Below are positions 52,753 through 59,628 of a DNA stretch of 60,710 bases, in pieces. A program made the position numbers and the translations under genes. Within the stretch, counting starts at the first letter, position 1; each line of letters starts with the position of its first letter. The DNA is from Bdellovibrionia bacterium (GTDB taxonomy: Bacteria; Bdellovibrionota; Bdellovibrionia; Bdellovibrionales; JAUICD01): contig JAUICD010000016.1 of NCBI GenBank assembly GCA_030427965.1, positions 1 to 60,710 of the forward strand, given 5' to 3'. The notes below the pieces were generated by a model that did no database searches, was not told the origin of the DNA, and saw nothing but the letters and a program-made list of their open reading frames with translations.

Positions 52753-53282
52753 GAACAGTATTTTTGCTTCTAATCGTAACTGGGCTTGCCATGTTAAATT
52801 TATCAATGGTCCACACAAACCATGTTACTTTGACGGCATATGACTTTGACATAGAAGAAATCACCAACAGACATGGCCCGTCAATAGGTTCATTAGAAAA
52901 AGAGGGTTTATTTGATCGATCTTACAATGAATGGATGTGCTTTCCTGTTCATGAATCTGTCACTTTAACCTGCACAGAACATGTAATGGTAAAGGTTGTC
53001 AAAACACCAATGATTGCGGTTTACGCTGCAGGTGAAGCTCTGGAAATTGAAACCCCACCTATAACAGATATAAATTGTGAAGAAACAGTTAAAGTTTGGA
53101 CTGAGCTTCTTGAGGGGCAAAGTAATTTTTGTGTCCTAGCAGCTTACCTTCAAAATCTACCTCACGAAAACTATGGAGATACAAAGAATAGATCACTGTG
53201 GATTTTAGATGCCTTCAAGACGGGGAATGGATATTGGATGGTGCCCGAGCTCCTCGAGAAACTTGAGTCGAATCATTTTTGA
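52749..53282 (+). CDS. Exported protein, candidate immunity to the SLT enzyme
   Basis: A 177-residue protein with signal peptide MRTVFLLLIVTGLAMLNLS and four to five cysteines in the mature part (EWMCFPVHES, TLTCTEHVM, DINCEETVK, NFCVLAAYL), fitting a disulfide-bonded periplasmic protein. The ATG overlaps the SLT stop (ATGA). The last ~12 codons and the stop lie in repeat R2, so the C-terminus has been supplied or replaced by the repeat. The immunity role is inference from overlap, order and location. Confidence 0.5.
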   Translation: MRTVFLLLIVTGLAMLNLSMVHTNHVTLTAYDFDIEEITNRHGPSIGSLEKEGLFDRSYNEWMCFPVHESVTLTCTEHVMVKVVKTPMIAVYAAGEALEIETPPITDINCEETVKVWTELLEGQSNFCVLAAYLQNLPHENYGDTKNRSLWILDAFKTGNGYWMVPELLEKLESNHF

Positions 53283-53571
53283 GCTCTTGATAGATTCCTG
53301 GTTCAAGATCCAATGTCTCGATACCACCAGCTCTCAGTTTGCATATATGCATTTGAATCGTCTCAGGACTCTGATCAAAATGACGTCCAAGCCTTGGAAC
53401 TGACCATCTTTCAATCTGAGCGTAGTTTTGCCAGTTCCACCAGATTGATTTCTTGGTTTTTCCAGCGTGTATCGTGCTTTTCCGCGACTCCGAAGAGTTC
53501 GACCACCTTAGGCCGCGGGCACCACTCAGTAACTTGTTGAAATCATTAAAATCATTATTTAACGCTAACAC
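53215..53571 (-). pseudogene. Helix-turn-helix gene, copy 2 (repeat R2 + X3)
   Basis: A second copy of the split gene at 50968-51280. Here a one-base deletion near the GGCCTAAGG stretch shifts the N-terminal frame (NNDFNDFNKLLSGARG) directly into the frame of RWSVPRLGRHFDQSPET-IQMHICKLR, giving one open 118-codon frame whose middle (RKSTIHAGKTKKSIWWNW) is probably out of the ancestral frame. The two copies thus decayed differently from a common ancestor. Its 3' end overlaps the immunity-like gene. Confidence 0.6.
53239..53524. repeat. Repeat R, copy 2, with 9-bp inverted ends
   Basis: R2 matches R1 (50974-51247) at ~90%, nearly identical in its right half. R2 is bounded by TGGTGCCCG (53239-53247) and its reverse complement CGGGCACCA (53516-53524). 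The right end runs straight into repeat X (53519-53589). In R1 the left end is degraded. Confidence 0.7.
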
Positions 53572-53589
53572 TCTACCGCTCTATCTAAT
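53519..53589. repeat. tRNA-end repeat X, copy 3
   Basis: Nearly identical to the sequence that follows the tRNA-Leu 3' end (50009-50078). Further on, at 53609-53620, AAGTTCAAGTCC corresponds in position to 51333-51343 after X2, so the copies at 51248 and 53519 are related over ~100 bases. Confidence 0.8.
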
Positions 53590-53724
53590 TGGAATTATTT
53601 ATAAATTTAAGTTCAAGTCCTGTGGGGCGAAAAGATAAATACTTAAATGAGTCGCTTTTGAGCGCTTTTTGACAGTAAAAGCTCACTTAATAACAAATAC
53701 CACTAGTAAACAATCGTTTATTAA

Positions 53725-55059
53725 TGGATTTTCTTAATTAAAGGTCCAGACTCAGAACTGTTCACATATTCTTTTGTTAGAAAAGAAGCAATTCTCTCTT
53801 CTCAAATTGAAAATATACAGGCCACTTTAACCGACTTATTTAATTTTGAATCTGAAGTTATTGATCTAGAAAACTCAGACGATATTCAAGAGGTATGTAA
53901 TTACCTAAATTCAGTTAAATTTTCACAAAAACAAATCAACTCAACAAAAGGTTTGCCTATTTCAAAGCGCCTTTTTCTAGAAATTCACAAAAAACTAATG
54001 AAAGGTACTTACAAGAAAGGTCATTTTTTAAGAAATGTTTTAAGAACAGGATGTCAGTATTTAGACATCGTCACCTTTCATACCTATCAAGGCAACTCTG
54101 TCCAGTCTCGTGTTGGCAAAATTGAAGAATTAGCTGCGATTGCAAGAGAAAATTGCCAAAAACCCATTTGGGTTACGGAGTTTGGAATCAAAGCTTCAGG
54201 TATAACTGAGGAGACTCAAGGAGACCTTATCAATGGAATTTTTGAGCAAGGGATCAATGTCCCTGGTGTTGAAAAGATATTTCAATATCGAATGTCCAAT
54301 CACTATTTGAATGAAGAAGGCTATGGTCTTGTCGAACAGAATGTTTTCAACAGTGAGGTGATTCGATACAAATTGGGATTCTATGAAGTTCAAGATTTCT
54401 TAGTGTCGTTGCCTAAAGCCTATGATTTGGATTTTAGAACCTTACTTAATTATACAGATTTTCTTGGAAAGAAGAGATCTCTTCTTTTGGATGAGGATTA
54501 TAATCAGAACTCGTTCTTTTTTGATCCTTCTGAAAAATTGGTGGTCAGAACTATTTCAGCGCCTGGGGCCAGTGCTGAATGTTTCTATGGAGTAAATGGC
54601 GAAGAGCCGCAAAACTCTTGTCTTGCAAACAATGAATATATTTTTGGACCAAATTATTTTCAAAACCCCATTTCGATTGAACTTGAGGGATTTAGAGAGG
54701 GAGAAACGCAGAGTCGTTTTTTTAATCTTTATCCATTTGAGGAGACTTTCAATCTTGTCTTTCAGCTAAAGTATACGGATCAGAATGGTATTAAAAAAAC
54801 TATTTTAGCGAACTTAGAACATCCATCAGTTGAGGTGAGTGATATAAACATTCAAAAACCAATGGAATTTGAGATATTAAGTTCTATGGAGGGCGTGGAC
54901 TGTCGATTTGAGTCTATTGATAGTCAAGGGGGATGTTTGGTGAATTATCAATATTTATTTCCTCCAGGTTTTTTCTCAACACATTGGTTTTTTGAAATCA
55001 AGACGACTTTAAATGAAGTGTCTCAATTTCGAAAAATTCAATGGAATCTGGAAGAGTAA
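53725..55059 (+). pseudogene. Chimera: Fic-family N-domain remnant fused to a glycosidase-like gene
   Basis: The frame is open from 53725, after a TAA, without a proper start. The first ~97 codons are the Fic N-terminal domain: DSELFTYSFVRKEAILSSQI, ENIQATLTDLFNFES, then LPISKRLFLEIHKKLMKG. The Fic catalytic HPFxxGNGR motif is absent; near 54016 the sequence changes to a glycosyl-hydrolase-like core (YLDIVTFHTYQ, CQKPIWVTEFGIK) with a long beta-rich C-terminal part containing paired cysteines. Both genes are truncated at the join. It looks like a deletion or recombination junction. Confidence 0.65.
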
Positions 55060-55085
55060 GTGGTCAAATTTCCGTGGCCTCTTAC

Positions 55086-55973
55086 TCAGTTATCTAGCAG
55101 GAGTTTTGCATCATTCAATTCAATTTCTTTTTCTTTAAAGTACTTTTGAACACCTGGGTCTAATTGACTTAGTTTTTTAAATTGTTCAGCCACGTCTTCG
55201 GTACAGATTAAGAAAAACCCTTCAACAACATCCCTGTCTACCGTCCAGGGGCCAGGAGATTTCTGACCAAAGAGGTGGTGTATCTTCCTGTCAGATTTTT
55301 CTATTAGTTCTCTTAAATCAAAATAGGTGACTGGTTTACCTAGGCGACTAGAAACAAAAGTTCCCTCTTTACTGACATACAAATTCATTAAACAAGCTTG
55401 AGCACTGTTTATTCTAGAGACCAATTCATCTACATTTTTAAATGCATAAGATGATACAGCTCTGTCATAGAATACATCGTATCTGATAGGAATATCTTTC
55501 CATTTGGAATAAGTATTAACGAGATAATTTTCATGAAGTCGCCTTGCCCCAAAGTTCAACAGATCAGAGATGTCGAAGCCATGAAATTTAATCTCTTTAA
55601 TATCAATATCAAAAACGTCGAATTTTGTATTCTTTAGCAAATACCTTTTCACTAATTCCATGCCGTCTATCAATTCAAAGGTTGAGCTTCCTAGTTCAAA
55701 AATAGACTCCTTTTCTTGCAAAGAACAAAACAAGAGATACATAAGAAGGTTCTTTTCCTTTCTGGGGAGATCAAAAACATTCAACTCTTTCTTTTTTAAG
55801 ATTTTTTCATACTCAAAAATTTCTTTTAAATAAAAAGAGAGGTGCCATGTGTCGTATGCATTTTGATCTTTAAGTAGTCTGAATGTATTTCTTTCCTTTG
55901 ACTCTATTGGAACTGAATAAAACTCCAAGAATGTGGTCTCTGATTTCTCTTCTCGATAGTAGTCGTTAGCCAT
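55086..55973 (-). CDS. Possible sugar O-methyltransferase
   Basis: A 295-residue soluble protein with a GGGAG ribosome binding site. The middle resembles a SAM-dependent methyltransferase: SIFELGSSTFELIDGMELVK, then FDVFDIDIKEIKF and IPIRYDVFYDRAVSSYAF, as in 'putative sugar O-methyltransferase' proteins. A strict GxGxG is not present (ELGSSTFEL), so the call is tentative. It is convergent with the glycosidase-like chimera and may belong to a former polysaccharide locus. Confidence 0.45.
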   Translation of the reverse strand: MANDYYREEKSETTFLEFYSVPIESKERNTFRLLKDQNAYDTWHLSFYLKEIFEYEKILKKKELNVFDLPRKEKNLLMYLLFCSLQEKESIFELGSSTFELIDGMELVKRYLLKNTKFDVFDIDIKEIKFHGFDISDLLNFGARRLHENYLVNTYSKWKDIPIRYDVFYDRAVSSYAFKNVDELVSRINSAQACLMNLYVSKEGTFVSSRLGKPVTYFDLRELIEKSDRKIHHLFGQKSPGPWTVDRDVVEGFFLICTEDVAEQFKKLSQLDPGVQKYFKEKEIELNDAKLLLDN

Positions 55974-56073
55974 ACAGCACTCCCAGTCGTGGGCCTCAAA
56001 TTTATGGTATCTAAGTCCACACTTACTCTTGTAGTCAATACAAATCTATGACTGGGATAGAGTGCAATTTTAG

Positions 56074-56631
56074 TTAATTCTGAGGCCCATGACAGAATAT
56101 TACAGCGTCGAAATCACCTGCTGCACCAGCGTGCCCTAGGCATGTAACTTGTCCACTTGTTGCCGAGCTAAATAGTGTATAGCAGATCATGGGCAATGGA
56201 GTTCCATCACGATTTTTTGCACTCACCTGACAAATCGGTGTATCGCCAAATCGAGCTGAAGAAACTGTGATAGAGCATTGCCCATTTCCATCTCGGTTTC
56301 CTACTGCTGAAATCCAAGTTTCGCCCCACGGATGATCATAGCTTGACGAAGAATCGCAATCTATTGTGGCGCTACGAAAGAATGTATCTGTACCACCTGT
56401 TGTTTCGCTAAATGTCACCCATGCTCCAGATGCGTTTAATCCGCGAAATTTTCCATCAGCAGCGTCAAAAACCAAAGAACCGATTTGATCAATGCTAGTA
56501 TTATCAGCATCTGGCACAGATGGCGCAAAAAATTCATACATCGTTTTATCAAGAGCCAAGGCTGAAATACCTAAACCCATGATAATCCCCAATGTCAACA
56601 TACCGCGTTTAAGCTTGAATCTATACTTCAT
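56074..56631 (-). CDS. Exported protein of unknown function, Cys-rich C-terminal domain
   Basis: A 185-residue protein. The ATG at 56631 has GGGGGGA upstream; the signal peptide is MLTLGIIMGLGISALALD after a basic start. The mature part has a segment like bacterial tail-fibre or adhesin stalk repeats (SLVFDAADGKFRGLNASGAW) and a compact C-terminal domain with five cysteines (IDCDSSSSYD, NGQCSITVSS, PICQVSAKN, MICYTLFSS, VTCLGHAGA, plus IFCHGPQN). Unrecognised. Confidence 0.6.
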   Translation of the reverse strand: MKYRFKLKRGMLTLGIIMGLGISALALDKTMYEFFAPSVPDADNTSIDQIGSLVFDAADGKFRGLNASGAWVTFSETTGGTDTFFRSATIDCDSSSSYDHPWGETWISAVGNRDGNGQCSITVSSARFGDTPICQVSAKNRDGTPLPMICYTLFSSATSGQVTCLGHAGAAGDFDAVIFCHGPQN

Positions 56632-56650
56632 TATAATCCCCCCATTTTTT

Positions 56651-56694
56651 ATAACCAAAACTTATTTATATTTAAATAAATAAATTTTGGTTAT
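56651..56694. promoter_or_regulatory. AT-rich inverted repeat upstream of the exported protein gene
   Basis: ATAACCAAAA (56651-56660) and TTTTGGTTAT (56685-56694) are perfect inverted repeats, and the sequence between them is itself nearly palindromic (TTATTTA / TAAATAA). It lies 20-63 bases before the start at 56631, where a promoter or operator is expected. Confidence 0.5.
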
Positions 56695-56999
56695 ATGGCT
56701 GAAAATTGTCAATTTCCATAAAGTCTAGTTTTTACGGATAATTCGAAATGCGGTAACCTTATAGCGAATAGCGCTGCCTGTAAGAGAAATCACAAATTTG
56801 CTAACCAATCCCACAAAGCCATGTAAATACCAGGTACCTCGACGATACTTCCATACTTAAGACGTTTTATCTTTCGCTCTTCCTCAACAAACAACATGTA
56901 TGACGATAGTGAGATTGACAACGTGAAAGGTGGCTATAAATTCGCAGGCTCAAGGAAGGCGTGACCAACGATGGAGCCTTTGCTTGAATAGCTTATCTC
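56695..56999 (-). other. Gap with possible gene remnants
   Basis: No intact gene. Two minus-strand pieces have coding character in different frames: FVEEERKIKRLKYGSIVEV with a following WDWLAN, and SAIRYKVTAFRIIRKN just before a stop. They could be the decayed end of one gene, which I cannot name. Confidence 0.3.
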
Positions 57000-58100
57000 T
57001 TAATCTTTGGGCCAAAGAACGTCGATCAATTGTAGCCAATTTCTGTCATTATCATCTAGAAACCGATTGTGTTTCCAGTCTTGTAGTGTGGAGTTATAAC
57101 CAGCAAAAAATATAATTTCACTATAAACGTATTCATGGTGGTTTTCTTTAAGTGAATCTCGAATGGCTTCGACCACCTCTAAGTAAAGAGAGTCTTCATT
57201 CATTTTGTGAGCAACTCTCCACGCTAGTTGATTGGCTTTTACATCTCCAAGGGTCTTTCGAGACCACCAAAACAAAGAGGGAACCTCTCTATCATATGCA
57301 TATCTCGAACCATGAGGATCTTGTTGTGCACGTTCGTCAATGCTTGGGTGGTAAGTTTTTAAAGAAGTCAGATTTGTTCGTAACTTACGATCTGCAGGCC
57401 TCACTTCTCCAAAATACTCTTTATCAGCGCCAACTTTGCCCTTACCTAGAATGGCTGCGGCAAAGTAATTGGCAAATGATTCTGGAATTCGATTCCATCT
57501 CAGAGAGGGAAAAGCGCCTTGTAAAGCAATATGTGCGTATTCGTGGTAGATCACACTTGGAATAGCTCCGGTGTCGAGATAGTACTCTTTTTGTTTTTTG
57601 GTGGAAGGCCCACCTGAGTGACTAATGCAATACTGACCATCTGTTGGATCTTCTGTGTGTCCCTCTGGGCAGGTTTTTTTTCGGGTCGGATCAAGGAACC
57701 AAATTTCAGTTCCCCACTCAAGAGCTCGTCCATCATCAAATGCGGATTGGAAAAAGCGATTCACACCGGGGGGTACAACAATGGAATTGTTGTACATTGG
57801 TTGAGTGGAATCAAAATGGGTTGCGCGATTCCAAGCAACAGAAATATTTGTTCTGATTGTTATACATTCAAACAAGAAGGGGTTTTCAGAGTCCAGATTT
57901 AAAAAAAACTCTCTTGCACGATTTAGGTGATTTAAAATGAACTCTGCCTTTTGAATACTACGTTCGTCTGAAAGTGGTGCTTCTGTAATTCCGTCAACAA
58001 AACGAAAGTAAGAGTCAGGTTTTTCAGTATGAGAACAAGGCTCAGCAAAAGCCTGGATAGAAAGTGTTAGTAAAGAGAAAAATAATACTTTAATCAACAA
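57000..58100 (-). CDS. Exported zinc metalloprotease-like protein
   Basis: A 366-residue protein with a TTG start (AAGGA upstream) and signal peptide LIKVLFFSLLTLSIQAFA. The motif VIYHEYAHIALQGAF is an HExxH zinc site, with PESFANYFAAA ~18 residues later supplying a likely third ligand Glu. Cysteines in CSHTEK, FECITI and CPEG ... YCISH may pair. Family unrecognised. It is the second secreted HExxH protein in the window after 14538-15887, but the two do not look closely related. Confidence 0.65.
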   Translation of the reverse strand: MLIKVLFFSLLTLSIQAFAEPCSHTEKPDSYFRFVDGITEAPLSDERSIQKAEFILNHLNRAREFFLNLDSENPFLFECITIRTNISVAWNRATHFDSTQPMYNNSIVVPPGVNRFFQSAFDDGRALEWGTEIWFLDPTRKKTCPEGHTEDPTDGQYCISHSGGPSTKKQKEYYLDTGAIPSVIYHEYAHIALQGAFPSLRWNRIPESFANYFAAAILGKGKVGADKEYFGEVRPADRKLRTNLTSLKTYHPSIDERAQQDPHGSRYAYDREVPSLFWWSRKTLGDVKANQLAWRVAHKMNEDSLYLEVVEAIRDSLKENHHEYVYSEIIFFAGYNSTLQDWKHNRFLDDNDRNWLQLIDVLWPKD

Positions 58101-58123
58101 TACATCCTTGTGCTTGAGAATGT

Positions 58124-58157
58124 TTCACGAGGTCTTCAAGTTTGAGAACCTCGTGAA
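58124..58157. terminator. Hairpin between two exported-protein genes
   Basis: TTCACGAGGT (58124-58133) pairs perfectly with ACCTCGTGAA (58148-58157). It follows the stop of the gene ending at 58182 on the minus strand, but lacks a good T-run, so termination is likely but not certain. Confidence 0.5.
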
Positions 58158-58181
58158 TCAATTGGCTAATAGTGTGATATT

Positions 58182-58742
58182 TTAATCTTCAGAAGCGTAG
58201 CGACCAGTGAGATAGCCTGAGGCTAAGAAAGGCACTAGATAGCCTTGACCTGAAAAAGTCGCTAAAAATGCAAAAACAGCAGTTGTAGATAAGCCAACTC
58301 CAAGGCGTGCTGTTTTAGCTTTTGGCTTGTATGAAGACGGTGTTCCTCCAAAACCTGGAACCACTTCCATCTTGTCAATAGCACTTTGAAAGCTTTCAAT
58401 ACTTGCAGAGTCACCCTTTGCAAGTTCTAGCAAAATAATTTCTTTATCTCTGTCTTCAATATCACCGTTTCGTACAGCAGCAGTCAAAATGTCTTCTGCA
58501 TTGATTGTGACTCCATTTTGGAACATCCACTCTGCAGATGCGACAAAGTCGTTTAGTGTTGCTTCAACAGCATTGGCATCTTTGATAGATTTAAGTCCAA
58601 CAAGCACATCCATTATGATATTTTCTCGGCATTGAGCATCTGAACAGTTCTGAATTTCTTCTTGAACAGGTCCGGCGGGTTGGATTGCAAAGGATTGAAG
58701 CGAAAGGCTCAAAACAGCAAGTAGACTGGCTATGTTTTTCAT
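58182..58742 (-). CDS. Exported protein with C-terminal hydrophobic segments
   Basis: A 186-residue protein, ribosome binding site TAGGAGTCC, signal peptide MKNIASLLAVLSLSLQSFA. A helical, acidic middle (CSDAQCRENIIMDVLVGL, then EIILLELAKGD) is followed by a Pro/Lys linker and a C-terminal stretch of hydrophobic, Gly-rich residues (STTAVFAFLATFSGQGYLVP-FLASGYLTG) that could insert in a membrane. Unknown function. Confidence 0.6.
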   Translation of the reverse strand: MKNIASLLAVLSLSLQSFAIQPAGPVQEEIQNCSDAQCRENIIMDVLVGLKSIKDANAVEATLNDFVASAEWMFQNGVTINAEDILTAAVRNGDIEDRDKEIILLELAKGDSASIESFQSAIDKMEVVPGFGGTPSSYKPKAKTARLGVGLSTTAVFAFLATFSGQGYLVPFLASGYLTGRYASED

Positions 58743-59051
58743 ACTAGGACTCCTAATGGTTAATACGTCTATTGGACGATTAAATATTTATTTATTCTCA
58801 ACACCACTTTCTCCAGCAGATCTCTCTAGGTTGGAGCTTGAATTTAGAGCCAGAACATACCAAAAGCGCATGTGGCTTGGGCTGCATAAAGTCAAAATTG
58901 AAAATAAGAGAGTATACCCTATAAAAATTGCCATGATGCTGATTGGCCTACAGTAGTATTTTGATACAAACCATGTACATCAGAAACCCTCTTAGAAGAA
59001 ATATCTAGGGCTGGTGGTTTTTGTCCCAAAAAAATGGCCAAGCAGTATTAA
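58743..59051. other. Gap with a doubtful short frame
   Basis: A plus-strand frame from an ATG at 58756 to 58956 encodes a basic 66-residue sequence (DLSRLELEFRARTYQKRM) without a ribosome binding site or recognised domain. It may be a fragment of a lost gene. Nothing else is seen. Confidence 0.25.
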
Positions 59052-59357
59052 TTATTTTTTGTTTAAATAACACCTCATACTGAGAGTCTTTCGACTGCTG
59101 AATGCATCTGGGTTAATGCGAGTGTATTCACATTGTGCTGCGTATTCATCATGATCAATAAGCTGGTATGCCGTGCCCAAACGATAAATTGAACTCATTC
59201 TTTCCTTAATAAGGATTACCGTCATCGGGCAATTGGAGTTGATTTCAATTTCAGGTAATAGGGTTAGCTCTTCAGAGCTTTGTTCTCCACAGACTAGAGT
59301 AGGGAGTGCTGATTTTTCTGTATCGGCAAGAGTATAAAAAAATGTAAAGGTAACTAG
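59052..59357 (-). pseudogene. Start-less frame for a small exported protein
   Basis: The minus strand is open for 102 codons. It reads VTFTFFYTLADTEKSALPT, then LVCGEQSSEELTLLPEIEI, CPMTVILIKERMSSIYRL and ends SMRCYLNKK. The hydrophobic beginning looks like the end of a signal peptide, and the cysteines suggest a secreted protein, but a stop precedes it and no start codon remains. Probably a gene that has lost its 5' end by a small indel. Confidence 0.4.
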
Positions 59358-59628
59358 TTAAATCCACCGTATTACAAATTCAAAAGGTAGAATTCTTTTT
59401 TATTGAGCTGAAGGGATACAAATCTATTTGTTATCAGGAGTCCCGAGCGTTGGACAGCTCATAGGTTTTACGCTGTATAATAGTCTGGAGCGCTCAGTCA
59501 TACGAAGGAAGATCTTTAAACATGCTAATTGAGGTATAAAATCTTATAACAATCAATTTTCTGTCGGGGCATTTGCTTTGAATTTCCTCTGGAGAGTATT
59601 CATCATTTGAATAAAAAGCTTAGTCATT
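59358..59628. other. Gap with no gene seen
   Basis: AT-rich. It should include the region downstream of the LRR-nuclease gene. I see no terminator, RNA gene or coding frame that I can support. Confidence 0.4.

Noticed and set aside
51333..53620. T-loop-like GTTCAAGTCC at 53611 and AAGTTCAAGTC at 51333, considered as broken tRNA copies
   Set aside because: No matching acceptor or anticodon arms are found nearby; they are listed only as part of the X repeats.
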